DNA from: Adlercreutzia caecimuris B7
GTDB lineage: Bacteria; Actinomycetota; Coriobacteriia; Coriobacteriales; Eggerthellaceae
Direction of reading: 5' to 3'
DNA length: 64,000 nucleotides
NCBI RefSeq assembly: GCF_000403355.2
Contig: NZ_KE159646.1
Coordinates: forward strand, 638,424-702,423
The first letter of the stretch is position 1. Every line of letters begins with the position of its first letter. Positions 18,541 to 26,904 of the stretch are shown in pieces. The notes under the pieces are model-generated. The model saw nothing but the letters and a program-made list of their open reading frames with translations. It was not told where the DNA came from and did no database searches. A program made the translations under genes and the position numbers.

Positions 18541-18954
18541 ATGAGCAGGAGTACCGCCGCGGGCAGGATCGCCCGCGGAACGAACGCGCCGCGGAAGACC
18601 GCGGAAGAGGAGATAGACGAAGTAATCGAGGAGGCGTACGCGCGGAAGATGCGCAAGCGCAAGGACCTCGCCGGCGAGGATCCCACCCAACCGGGCGAGA
18701 GATGCCTCTACTCCTGGACGTGCGGCCCGAAAAGCGACGGCCCGTGCCCACATTCGCGAGTCTGCGCGGATTGGCGCCGCCCCATCGTCCCATGCGCCTA
18801 CTGCATCCATCGCAAGCGCACGTCGGGGGAGGGGGAGGGCACTCGCGTCGAGTGCGTTCGCCAGCCGGGACGCCCCGTCCTCATGCCGTTCGACGGCCAC
18901 TGCTCGGAGGGCGTCTTCGACCGTTACCAAGATGCATCGAGGTATATGGCATGA
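18541..18954 (+). CDS. Cysteine-rich small protein, unknown function
   Basis: 137 residues, starting at ATG 18541 after GGAGAGCGAAGCCGC. An N-terminal basic stretch and a charged helix (EEEIDEVIEEAYARKMRKRK) lead into a region with ten cysteines (CLYSWTCGP, CPHSRVC, CAYCIH, VEC, GHC), suggesting two or three zinc or iron-sulfur sites. No family recognised. First gene of a tight run of three overlapping genes behind module copy A, and probably a nucleic-acid-binding accessory protein of the ICE, though that is only suggested by the Cys pairs and basic charge. Confidence 0.65.
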   Translation: MSRSTAAGRIARGTNAPRKTAEEEIDEVIEEAYARKMRKRKDLAGEDPTQPGERCLYSWTCGPKSDGPCPHSRVCADWRRPIVPCAYCIHRKRTSGEGEGTRVECVRQPGRPVLMPFDGHCSEGVFDRYQDASRYMA

Positions 18955-19133
18955 CCAAGCGCAAGAACTACGAATTCCCATATCCCTACGCCCCCGACCT
19001 GCGCGAGTACAAGAGCGGAATTGTCCTGGACGGCGTAGAACACGGAACGATGGCCGCCGTGAGGGCAGGCTGCAGTTGCCAGGCGTGCCTCGAGAGAAAG
19101 AAGCGCGCCCAGAAGCGCGGGTGGCGGCGATGA
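18951..19133 (+). CDS. Small HGT...GCxCxxC protein (actinophage-type)
   Basis: 60 residues, overlapping the previous stop as ATGA. The core HGTMAAVRAGCSCQACLERK matches a short module frequent in actinobacterial phages and ICEs (HGTxxGYxxGCRCxxCR), also seen in this window at 34096. The two close cysteines and the His could hold a metal ion, and the C-terminus is basic. Function is unknown, with DNA or RNA binding plausible. Overlap with both neighbours indicates one transcript. Confidence 0.7.
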   Translation: MTKRKNYEFPYPYAPDLREYKSGIVLDGVEHGTMAAVRAGCSCQACLERKKRAQKRGWRR

Positions 19134-19336
19134 GTGCCGGGGAGCTCGAAGGGGCCTGCGGCGCCGGATTTGCCGTCCTGTCGCTCGGCTTCCTCCTGGT
19201 CGGGGCTCTTATGGAGGCCGTTGAGGGGGCCGTGCTCGCCGCGGTCCTCCTCGTCCTCGGGATGGCGAGGAGGGCCGGGGCGGCAGCGGAAGAAGAGCCG
19301 GCTGAGAAGGGAGCGCATTTTGAGGAAGCGCGATAA
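19130..19336 (+). CDS. Small membrane protein
   Basis: 68 residues, ATG overlapping the upstream TGA. Two hydrophobic stretches (about 10-28 and 33-48) separated by a short acidic turn (MEAVEG) predict a helical hairpin. The C-terminus is charged (EEEPAEKGAHFEEAR). No known family. Translational coupling to the two upstream cysteine-rich genes is the only clue to its role. Confidence 0.6.
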   Translation: MSAGELEGACGAGFAVLSLGFLLVGALMEAVEGAVLAAVLLVLGMARRAGAAAEEEPAEKGAHFEEAR

Positions 19337-19538
19337 CGGGTCTCTGGCGAATCGGAGGACTCCGAGGTACTGCAGGGCCGCGCGGGTGCCGCGCAGGCAG
19401 CGGCACGGGAAGGCGCGGCCGCAGCCGGCGAAGGAGATGGCGCTCAAGCGCCTGGACGCGAGAATAGGCCGGGCAGAGCTGAGGGCCAAGCTCGACGCCC
19501 TGAGGGCCAACCGCAAGAGAAGGGACGATGTCCGATGA
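19320..19538 (+). CDS. Possible small basic protein
   Basis: A 72-residue frame starting at TTG 19320 with GGGAG seven bases upstream, overlapping the preceding gene by 17 bases. It is rich in Arg/Lys and ends in a likely helix (LKRLDARIGRAELRAKLDALRANRKRR). The composition could also be a by-product of GC-rich sequence. Kept because it continues the coupled gene run and has a plausible ribosome site. Confidence 0.3.
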   Translation: MRKRDNGSLANRRTPRYCRAARVPRRQRHGKARPQPAKEMALKRLDARIGRAELRAKLDALRANRKRRDDVR

Positions 19539-19607
19539 CCGCAGCGCCCTCGCGACGCGGCCCAAGACGAAAGAATACCGGGCATCGGGCCGATGCTATC
19601 GGTTAAA

Positions 19608-20141
19608 TCACAGTTGGCCCTCGGCGTCTCCCTTGTCGGAGCGCCGTTTCCCGGCCCTCGCCTCGCACTCCCTTTGCAGCGCAGCCAGGGAGGTATCGGC
19701 ATCGAGGAAGACGTCGTGGCCGACCCCGCAGCCGCAGTACTTGCGGTAAAGGCCGTAGCGGCGCGGCCATTCCTCTGGGAAGCGCTTCTTCATCTCCCCC
19801 TGCACCTTGCGCAACCTGCGCTCCTTGGACAGGAGCTCGTCGTATTCCCAGGGGTTATCCGCAAGCGCCTTTACCGCCGCCTCGTCTATGACGTAGTACT
19901 GCGTGTAGCGCCCGTATCGTCCTGTGCGCTCCACCGAGTATATGCGCAGGAAGTGCTCGAGCAGGAACCAGTGGGGGTACCCGTCGGCGATGGCCGCCTC
20001 GACGAAGCCGAGCTTCTTGTCGATCATCCGCACGATCTCGCTTTTCGTCCACGATCCTCTCGGCCGCGCGCCGGCTCCCCAGGCGCGATCCGCCTTCGCT
20101 CGCTCCTCTTGCCGCTGATGAGTGCCGTATGCATAGCTCAT
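19608..20141 (-). CDS. Conserved-looking ICE protein of unknown function
   Basis: 177 residues. ATG 20141 is chosen because AAGGAGC sits seven bases upstream. It has an Arg-rich N-terminus, a helical region IVRMIDKKLGFVEAAIADG, an aromatic-rich stretch (WFLLEHFLRIYSVERTG, YGRYTQYYVIDEAAV) and a CGCG pair near KYCGCGVGHDVF. The mix of helices and a short Cys pair suggests a winged-helix or zinc-stabilised nucleic-acid binder, unproven. It stands alone on the - strand between two + strand units, convergent with the upstream run. Confidence 0.55.
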   Translation of the reverse strand: MSYAYGTHQRQEERAKADRAWGAGARPRGSWTKSEIVRMIDKKLGFVEAAIADGYPHWFLLEHFLRIYSVERTGRYGRYTQYYVIDEAAVKALADNPWEYDELLSKERRLRKVQGEMKKRFPEEWPRRYGLYRKYCGCGVGHDVFLDADTSLAALQRECEARAGKRRSDKGDAEGQL

Positions 20142-20310
20142 GGTTGCTCCTTCCCACTTGCAGGATCCGCATCTCGCCGTGATGCTAACGCGCCGCGGTC
20201 GCAACGGCGGCCGCGATCGGCAGCGGAGGGCGCCTTGTCATGCGTTCGATGCCGCGTTGGCGGCAAAAGCGAAATCGCAGGTTGCGGGGCGCTGAGGAGA
20301 TGAGCCTGCG

Positions 20311-20436
20311 TTGTCCGGGTACGTCAACATTGCGGTGCTATGATTTTCCTGGCGGCAGGGAGCGGGGCTGCTCCCGCCGCATCCGGCACAAGCCGGATCC
20401 GCCTCCTTCTCGCCGAGGGCCCTCCCGGGCCCTCGG
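20311..20436 (+). promoter_or_regulatory. Recurrent promoter-plus-hairpin module, copy B
   Basis: TTGTCCGGGTAC at 20311, TCAACA, then an extended -10 TGCTATGAT (hexamer 20339-20344). Hairpin 1 (20351-20380) pairs GCGGCAGGGAGC with GCTCCCGCCGC. Hairpin 2 (20413-20436) is a perfect 10-base stem CCGAGGGCCC/GGGCCCTCGG. The first 34 bases and about 60 bases of the leader align with copy C at 29205. It lies about 190 bases ahead of the Ig-like protein gene at 20536. Confidence 0.65.
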
Positions 20437-20535
20437 GCCGACCGGAGCGCTTTTCGCGCCAAGCGGGACGCACCGGTGGTACCATGGCACCGTAAGAGAC
20501 AGAGGGGCATCACGAAACAGAGAGAGGACACAGCT

Positions 20536-21399
20536 ATGAGATCCACGCACAACTCAGTCGAGCGCGCCGGTCGCGCCGCCCTGGCGACCCTGGTCGCCTG
20601 CGCCCTGGCCGCCCCCGCGGCCGTGCTCGCCGCACCGGGGGAGGCCCATGCCGCCCCGAAGATCTCGGCCAAGTCGAAGACGCTGGCCGCCGGCAAGAGC
20701 TTCGCGCTCAAGGTCAAGGGGGCAAAGGGGAAGATCAAGTGGTCGTCGACCAACAGGAAGGTCGCCACGGTGACCTCCAAGGGCAAGGTGACCGCCAGGA
20801 AGATGGGCACGGCCAAGATCCGCGCCAAGGTCGGCAAGAGGACCTACACCTGCAAGGTCAAGGTGAACCCGAGGATCAGCGCGTCGAGGAAGACCGTGGC
20901 CGCCGGCAAGTCCTTCGCGCTCAAGCTCGCCGGCGCCTCGGGCAAGGTGAAGTGGTCGTCGACCAACAAGAAGGTCGTCACGGTGACCTCCAAGGGCAAG
21001 GTGAAGGCCAAGAAGGCGGGCACCGCCACCGTCACCGCCAGGATCGGCGGCAAGAGGGTCGCCTCCTGCAAGGTGACCGTCCGCAAGGGCGCCTCTGCCC
21101 ACGTGCACTCCTGGAAGAAGGTCTTGGTGAGGGAGGCCTGGGAGGAGGAGATTCCTGGAGAGTATTATTACCAGTGCGCCTGCGGAAAGCAGTTCGATAC
21201 GGGCAGTGAGTGGAGTGCCCACAATGAGCAGATGTTGTTAGATTTCGCAGATGCTACGACAGGCATGTCTAAGGAGGAGGCCGACAAATTAGCGGCGACT
21301 TTGCCCAAGCACAATGGCGCTAGCAAGCGCAAGCCTTCGGAGATTATCCATCATCCCGCGGAGTACGCCTACAAGTGCAACTGCGGCGCCGTGAAGTAG
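20536..21399 (+). CDS. Secreted protein with two bacterial Ig-like (Big_2) domains and Cys/His C-terminus
   Basis: 287 residues from ATG 20536 (GAGAGGACACAGCT upstream). Signal peptide about 1-37, cut near AHA-AP. Two Big_2 domains follow (about 38-113 and 114-191), each with KTLAAGKSFALKVKG, KIKWSSTN, KVATVTSKGKVTA and GTAKIRAK strands; they are close duplicates. The final 95 residues switch to AT-richer codons and contain HVHSWKKV, CACGKQF and YKCNCGAVK, a possible metal site. No wall anchor is seen, so it may be released or bind the surface non-covalently. Two terminators follow. The composition break suggests a domain acquired by recombination. Confidence 0.8.
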   Translation: MRSTHNSVERAGRAALATLVACALAAPAAVLAAPGEAHAAPKISAKSKTLAAGKSFALKVKGAKGKIKWSSTNRKVATVTSKGKVTARKMGTAKIRAKVGKRTYTCKVKVNPRISASRKTVAAGKSFALKLAGASGKVKWSSTNKKVVTVTSKGKVKAKKAGTATVTARIGGKRVASCKVTVRKGASAHVHSWKKVLVREAWEEEIPGEYYYQCACGKQFDTGSEWSAHNEQMLLDFADATTGMSKEEADKLAATLPKHNGASKRKPSEIIHHPAEYAYKCNCGAVK

Positions 21400-21435
21400 T
21401 CCGCCCCGCGGCAACCGAATACCGATGTCCGAAGG

Positions 21436-21462
21436 GGGGCGCAGTCGATGCTGCGCCCCTTC
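21436..21462 (+). terminator. Terminator 1 after the Ig-like gene
   Basis: Stem GGGGCGCAG/CTGCGCCCC with loop TCGATG, followed by TTCTCCTTT. Confidence 0.75.
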
Positions 21463-21486
21463 TCCTTTGCCCGCACCATCGAGGCG

Positions 21487-21518
21487 TGGCCGCAGTTTCA
21501 ACTGCGGCCATTTTTTTT
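21487..21518 (+). terminator. Strong terminator 2
   Basis: A perfect stem (GGCCGCAGTT, two-base turn TC, AACTGCGGCC) followed by eight Ts. It insulates the next surface operon. Confidence 0.92.
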
Positions 21519-21530
21519 CGAAAAAAAGGC

Positions 21531-21560
21531 TTGCCGAGAGTTTAATACAGTCTTTAGCCT
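21531..21560 (+). promoter_or_regulatory. Promoter-like box of surface operon 2
   Basis: TTGCCG at 21531, 17 bases, TTAGCC at 21554. Bases 21541-21560 are identical to 13005-13024. It lies about 108 bases upstream of the VaFE adhesin start, comparable to the 95 bases in operon 1. Confidence 0.65.
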
Positions 21561-21667
21561 ATAAGTTGCGGCATCGAGAACCATGTCGTGACATGGGATA
21601 ACGCCTCGGCTTCCACCTGAGGTGCGCCCCATGTCGTCGGAAGAAACTGAGACCTAAGGAGGATATC

Positions 21668-24600
21668 ATGTCCAAACTCAGTTTTGCCATGAACAAGCAG
21701 GGCCCCCGGCGGCGACGAGGAAAGGTGCTATCGGCCTTCATGTCCGGAGCGCTGGTCCTCGGTCTGCTGCCCGTGACGGCATTGGGGGCCGGCGCCGTGC
21801 CCGCCTACGCCGACGAGGGAGGAGGCCTCGCCTATGAGCCGATCTCCCAGATCGTGCAGAAGGGGCTCGACCGGTCCCTCGTCCCCGAGACGGGGCAGCC
21901 GCTCACGGGCCTGTTCTCGCTCTTCCGCTCCGGCGGTGACGAGCCTCTCAGCCAAACAGACCTCACCCTGGTGGTCAAGCAGACGCTGCTTCTGGCCGAC
22001 CAGGTGGCCGAGGGCGAGAGCTTCGACACGCTCAAGGCGGACCAGGAGCACTTCGCGGACGCCTACCTGGCCCAGTTCCAGGAGACCGCGACGGTCTACG
22101 ACCCCGGCCGCGCCTCGGACTACTACGTGGCCTACGTGGGCGGCGTGGAGATGACGAGCCCCGCCGACGTCATCGACTGGCAGGCAGCCTACTACGACAC
22201 GGGCGCGCGCATGGCCGAGGGCGTGAGCTACGACGCCGAGACGGGCATCGCCTACCTGCCAAAGTCCCTGTGGGATTCCGCGGAGGCTGGGCAGCAGCAG
22301 GAGGCCTTGCAGATCCAGCTGCTCGTCTCCTACGACCCAGCGGGCGAGAAGCCCCGCATCGACGTTGAGATCGACAACGGGGCCGGCAACGTGACCGCCG
22401 TGGCGGGCGAGCAGAACATCGCGGCCGACCCGTTCGACATGTCGGTCGACATCCCCGTGGCCACGCCCGAGACCGCCCACGAGGTCGCGCTCGGCGATCT
22501 CTCGGTGTACCTGAACGGCAGCGAGCGTCCCGTCGAGCTCATCGAGGGCGAGACCGCCGAGTGGAACTCCGAGACGGGCGTGCTGACCCTGGCGGCCACG
22601 GGCACCCAGATCGTCTCGGTGCGCGTCGAGATCGGCGCGCGCGCCTGGTGGGAGCCCGAGCCCGCCTACGCCGTCTCGGCGGCCAGCATGAGCTGCCTGC
22701 ACGACAAGGACGGTAACGAGAGCGTGCTCACCAAGTTCAACCCGGACAAGGCCGTGGAGTGGACCAAGGCCTACAAGTACCGCTCGGCCGGCTACTACAA
22801 CACCACGACCTCGGTGCCGTGGAAGCTCCAGGTGGCGGATACCCTGTGGGACTGCATCTACGTCGGCAACATCCACTCCAAGGTGAACTCCGGGTCCGGC
22901 ACCGCCCAGGGCGTGCTCGACTCCATCCGCAAGCCCTCCGGTTCCGCGGGCCTGGGAGATGCAAACGACCTGATCAACTGCACCTTCGACTGGCCCGACC
23001 ACAACCGCAAGGGCGGCACCCCGGACGGATCGGACAACCTGCCCCCGCAGTCCGGCGATCCGGTCATCGGCGGCATCGACTGGACGGGCTTCCCGGCCAC
23101 TGCGGTGAACGACGACGACGAGCCCCTGTACCGCGGCATGGCCCAGTGCAGCCACATCGGCACGGTGGACGGCAACTCCTTCCAGGGCTCCCAGGAGTCG
23201 GGCTACTGGTGGTTCACGTGCACCATGCGCATCCTCAAGGTGGCCGACGACTACGTGGTGCTCTCGTTCTTCATCCCCACGTTCTCCGACTCCTCGGTTT
23301 CCACCGGGCAGTCCGGCGCGGCGGTCTACAAGATCAAGTACGAGGCGCCGCAGGGCCAGGCCAAGGTGAAGAAGGCCTCGTCCGACGAGGGCATCTCCGG
23401 GAACAACGGCTGCTACTCCTACAAGAACGCCGTGTTCGCCGCCGTGGCCGACTCCGACTACGCCGACAAGATGCTGGGCTACGCCCAGGCCGGGACGTGG
23501 TCCACGTGGAAGGACGCCCGCGACTGGGCGCTCGACCGCGTTGACTCCGGCAAGGTGGAGGCCGTCTTCGTGACCGACGAGGCCGGCGAGTCCAAGGTGA
23601 AGAAGCTCGACACCGGCGACTACCGCCTGGTTGAGCTGTACGCGCCCAAGGGCTACAAGGTGGCCTCCAAGCACGTGAAGCTCGCCGTGGAGCCCGGCAA
23701 GGACAACACCGCCGTGGTGGAGGTGGCAAACGAGCCCCTGAACGACCCCGACGGCATCATGGTGCGCAAGTACGACGCCGGCAGCGGCGCCTTCGTGGCC
23801 ACGGGCGACGCGAAGCTGGGCCTGGCCGAGTACACCTACGAGTACGTGGACGGCTACGCGACCACGAGCGCCCAGTTCGACCAGCTGAAGGCCTCCTCGG
23901 CGGCCAAGCGCACATGGGTGATGCGCACGAACGGCAATGGCCTTACTGATATTCAGAAGGGGAGCGATACATTCGAGTTCAACGGCAAGACCTACAACTA
24001 CAAAGCCTCGGGAGATTCCTTCTTCAAGGTTGGCGACCGAATCACGCTTCCCCTCGGCACCGTGCGCATTCGCGAGACCAAGGCGCCGGAGGGCTACAAC
24101 CTCTCCGACAGGGTGTACCTCGTGCGCGTGGTTGCTGATCCGACGAGCCTCACCGGTACGAAGCTCGAGGGCGACACCGGCCTCATCCAGGACGGCAACA
24201 CCGCCACCGAGGCCACCCGCGCCGAGGAGCAGCCCGCCCGCGGCGGCGTGACCATCTACAAGCTCGACGCCGAGACGGGCTCCTCCAGGCCGCTGGCCGG
24301 CGCGAGCTGGGACGGCGTGGCCTTCGAGATCGTGAACAAGTCCGAGGCCCCCGTGACCTACAAGGGCGTGAAGGTGCCCGTGGACGGCGTGGTCGACGTC
24401 ATCAAGCCCGCCAGCCAGGACGGCAAGGCGACCACCGGCCCGAACGTGCTCCAGTACGGCACCTACTCCATCCGCGAGGTGTCCACCTCCGACGCCTACC
24501 TCATGACCGATACCAAGGAGCGAACCTTCCAGATCCGCTCCGACGGCCAGATGGTCGTGTTCGACGGCAACAACGACGCGGCCGAGAACGAGCCCAAGCG

Positions 24601-26827
24601 CGGCGACATCGAGTTCGTGAAGGTGGGGGAGGGCGCCTCCCCGCGCCTGGCCAACGTCCCCTTCCTGGTGACGAACAAGGCCTCCGGCGAGGCCCACGTG
24701 GTGGTGACCGACGCCAACGGCCAGATGAAGACCTCCTCCGACTGGAACAAGCACACGGTGCGCACCAACGCCTCGGATGCAGCGGTCGATGCCGACGGCG
24801 ACGGCGTGTTCACTGACGAGGAGAAGGCGGCCGTGGACGAGTCCAAGCTCGACTGCAACGCCGGCACCTGGTTCGGCCTGAACCCCGACACCGGCAAGCT
24901 CGTGCCGGCCTCCGACGGCAAGGGCGCCCTGCGCTGGGGCGACTACACGGTGGAGGAGCTGCGCGTTGGCGCCAACAAGGGCTACGAGCTCGTCAAGATG
25001 GACATCTCGGTTCGCCGCCACGGCGTCACGATCGACATGGGCACCATCGTGGACGAGAAGCCCTACGTGAAGACCCCCTGGATCGGCACGTCGGCGCGCG
25101 ATGGCGCCGACGGCGACCGCATCCTCGTGGCCGACCCGGAGGCCGTCGTGGTCGACCGGGTGGAGTACGCCAACCTGGAGGCCGGCGAGCTGTACCGCGT
25201 GGTCGGCGTGCTCATGGACAAGGCCGCAGGCGAGCCTGTGCGCGACGCGCAGGGCAACCCCGTCACCGCCGAGAAGTCCTTCGTCGCGGAGGACGTGAAG
25301 GGCTACGTCGAGCTCGCGTTCGGTTTCGACGCCACCTCGGTCGAGGGTGACGTCGTCGTGTTCGAAGCCCTCTACAAGGACGGATCCGACGAGCCGGTGG
25401 CGAAGCACGAGGATATCGACGACTACTACCAGACGGTGAAGGTCTACGAGCCCTCCATCGGCACCACGCTGCTGGATGGCCTTGACGGCGACAAGACCGT
25501 CGTCGCCGACGATACCGTGACCCTCGTCGACACCGTCGCCTACCGCAACATGCCCGTTGGCAAGGAGTGCACCGTGACCGGCACGCTCATGGTCGCCGGC
25601 GAGGAGCCGGCGCCCCTCATGCGCCCCGTCCTGGACGAGAGCGGCGCGCCCGTGCTCGACGAGGCCGGCCAGCCCCTGACCGAGCCGGTCACCGCGACCG
25701 CCACGTTCACGCCCGCCGAGCCCGACGGCACCGTCGAGGTCGCCTTCGTGTTCCCCGGGGACGTCATCGAGGCCGATATGGCTCTTGTGGCCTACGAGCG
25801 CGTCTTGCGCCTGGACACCGAGGTGGCATCCCACGAGGATCCGGAGGATCCCTCCCAGACGGTGGTCGTGGTGACTCCGGAGATCGGAACCCTGGCCACC
25901 GATGCCAAGGACGGCGACAAGGAGATCGAGGCCGCGGCCTCGGTCACCATCAACGACGCGGTCCGCTACGAGAACCTGGTGCCCGGCCGCGAGCACACCC
26001 TTGACCTGACCGTCATGCAGGTGACCGATGGGGGCGCGGTGCCCCTGAACGACGCGGAGGGCAAGCCCTACACCGTGCGTCACGCCTTCGTGCCCGAGGC
26101 GTCCAGCGGCATCGAGGTCGTGTCCGTGACGATCGACTCCACGGACCTCGCGGGGAGCGACCTCGTCATGTTCGAGGTGCTCTCGATCGACGGCAAGGTC
26201 ATCGCCTCCCACGAGGATCCGGACGACGAGGGGCAGACCGTGCACGTGACCGAGCCCAAGATCGGCACCACCGCCACCGACAAGACCGACGGGGACCACA
26301 AGATCCTCGCCTCCCGCTCTGCGGTGGTAGTCGACGAGGTGGCCTACACCGGCCTCGTGCCGGGCGAGGAGCACGTGCTCAAGGCCGTCCTCATGGACAA
26401 GGCAACCGGCAAGCCCGTCATCGCCGGCGACCGCGAGGTGCGCGCCGAGCTGCGCTTCACGCCCAACGCCCCGGAGGGCACCGTCTCCATCGAGCTCTCC
26501 TTCGACGCCTCGGCGCTCGGCGGCAAGCAGCTCGTCGTGTTCGAGGAGCTCTACAAGAACGGGGAGCCCGTGGCGGAGCACAAGGACATCGACGACGCGG
26601 CGCAGACCGTGGAGGTCGTGACGCCCCTGTCCCAGACGGGCCAGCCGTCCGAGACGCCGTCGGGCACGCCCTACGCCAAGACCGGCGTCGACACCGCCGC
26701 GCCTGTGGCCGCGGCCCTGGCGCTCGTCCTCGTCGCGGCCACGGCCCTCGCCGTGACGCGGCGCCGCAAGCACGCCGCCGCCATCGAGGACATCGAGGCC
26801 GGCGCCGTCGGGGGTCAGGACGACTAG
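21668..26827 (+). CDS. Giant VaFE/SpaA surface adhesin with YAKTG sorting signal
   Basis: 1719 residues after AAGGAGGATATC-ATG. Signal peptide about 1-40. The head (about 45-560) has many aromatic and Cys residues. Several SpaA/Cna-like domains lie at about 560-1130 (GDYRLVELYAPKGY, LGTVRIRETKAPEGY, YSIREV). Four VaFE (T-Q ester-bond) repeats run from about 1137 to 1650, each opening IGTxxxDxxDGD and closing with a Gln in QTVxV. The C-terminus has YAKTG (Y1669), a hydrophobic helix, RRRK, and an unusual 17-residue acidic tail. Self-crosslinked stalk domains give a stiff fibre on the cell surface. It probably mediates adhesion or aggregation that helps conjugation. Confidence 0.88.
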   Translation: MSKLSFAMNKQGPRRRRGKVLSAFMSGALVLGLLPVTALGAGAVPAYADEGGGLAYEPISQIVQKGLDRSLVPETGQPLTGLFSLFRSGGDEPLSQTDLTLVVKQTLLLADQVAEGESFDTLKADQEHFADAYLAQFQETATVYDPGRASDYYVAYVGGVEMTSPADVIDWQAAYYDTGARMAEGVSYDAETGIAYLPKSLWDSAEAGQQQEALQIQLLVSYDPAGEKPRIDVEIDNGAGNVTAVAGEQNIAADPFDMSVDIPVATPETAHEVALGDLSVYLNGSERPVELIEGETAEWNSETGVLTLAATGTQIVSVRVEIGARAWWEPEPAYAVSAASMSCLHDKDGNESVLTKFNPDKAVEWTKAYKYRSAGYYNTTTSVPWKLQVADTLWDCIYVGNIHSKVNSGSGTAQGVLDSIRKPSGSAGLGDANDLINCTFDWPDHNRKGGTPDGSDNLPPQSGDPVIGGIDWTGFPATAVNDDDEPLYRGMAQCSHIGTVDGNSFQGSQESGYWWFTCTMRILKVADDYVVLSFFIPTFSDSSVSTGQSGAAVYKIKYEAPQGQAKVKKASSDEGISGNNGCYSYKNAVFAAVADSDYADKMLGYAQAGTWSTWKDARDWALDRVDSGKVEAVFVTDEAGESKVKKLDTGDYRLVELYAPKGYKVASKHVKLAVEPGKDNTAVVEVANEPLNDPDGIMVRKYDAGSGAFVATGDAKLGLAEYTYEYVDGYATTSAQFDQLKASSAAKRTWVMRTNGNGLTDIQKGSDTFEFNGKTYNYKASGDSFFKVGDRITLPLGTVRIRETKAPEGYNLSDRVYLVRVVADPTSLTGTKLEGDTGLIQDGNTATEATRAEEQPARGGVTIYKLDAETGSSRPLAGASWDGVAFEIVNKSEAPVTYKGVKVPVDGVVDVIKPASQDGKATTGPNVLQYGTYSIREVSTSDAYLMTDTKERTFQIRSDGQMVVFDGNNDAAENEPKRGDIEFVKVGEGASPRLANVPFLVTNKASGEAHVVVTDANGQMKTSSDWNKHTVRTNASDAAVDADGDGVFTDEEKAAVDESKLDCNAGTWFGLNPDTGKLVPASDGKGALRWGDYTVEELRVGANKGYELVKMDISVRRHGVTIDMGTIVDEKPYVKTPWIGTSARDGADGDRILVADPEAVVVDRVEYANLEAGELYRVVGVLMDKAAGEPVRDAQGNPVTAEKSFVAEDVKGYVELAFGFDATSVEGDVVVFEALYKDGSDEPVAKHEDIDDYYQTVKVYEPSIGTTLLDGLDGDKTVVADDTVTLVDTVAYRNMPVGKECTVTGTLMVAGEEPAPLMRPVLDESGAPVLDEAGQPLTEPVTATATFTPAEPDGTVEVAFVFPGDVIEADMALVAYERVLRLDTEVASHEDPEDPSQTVVVVTPEIGTLATDAKDGDKEIEAAASVTINDAVRYENLVPGREHTLDLTVMQVTDGGAVPLNDAEGKPYTVRHAFVPEASSGIEVVSVTIDSTDLAGSDLVMFEVLSIDGKVIASHEDPDDEGQTVHVTEPKIGTTATDKTDGDHKILASRSAVVVDEVAYTGLVPGEEHVLKAVLMDKATGKPVIAGDREVRAELRFTPNAPEGTVSIELSFDASALGGKQLVVFEELYKNGEPVAEHKDIDDAAQTVEVVTPLSQTGQPSETPSGTPYAKTGVDTAAPVAAALALVLVAATALAVTRRRKHAAAIEDIEAGAVGGQDD

Positions 26828-26846
26828 CCGCCCCGGCGCCGAGCGC

Positions 26847-26872
26847 GAGGGCGGCCCAAACGGGCCGCCCTC
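26847..26872 (+). terminator. Hairpin between the VaFE adhesin and the lipoprotein
   Basis: An 11-base perfect stem GAGGGCGGCCC/GGGCCGCCCTC with loop AAAC, then CCTTCGG. With no strong T-run it may only attenuate read-through into the lipoprotein gene. Confidence 0.65.
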
Positions 26873-26904
26873 CCTTCGGAGATCAGACTTACAGGAGGAA
26901 TGAG

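Noticed and set aside
19535..19606. 23-codon frame overlapping the end of the previous gene
   Set aside because: Basic low-complexity peptide with no independent ribosome site.
21728..26773. Very long open frame on the - strand opposite the VaFE adhesin
   Set aside because: It mirrors the codon structure of the + strand gene, lacks a ribosome site and is His/Val/Gly low complexity, the usual shadow of a high-GC gene.
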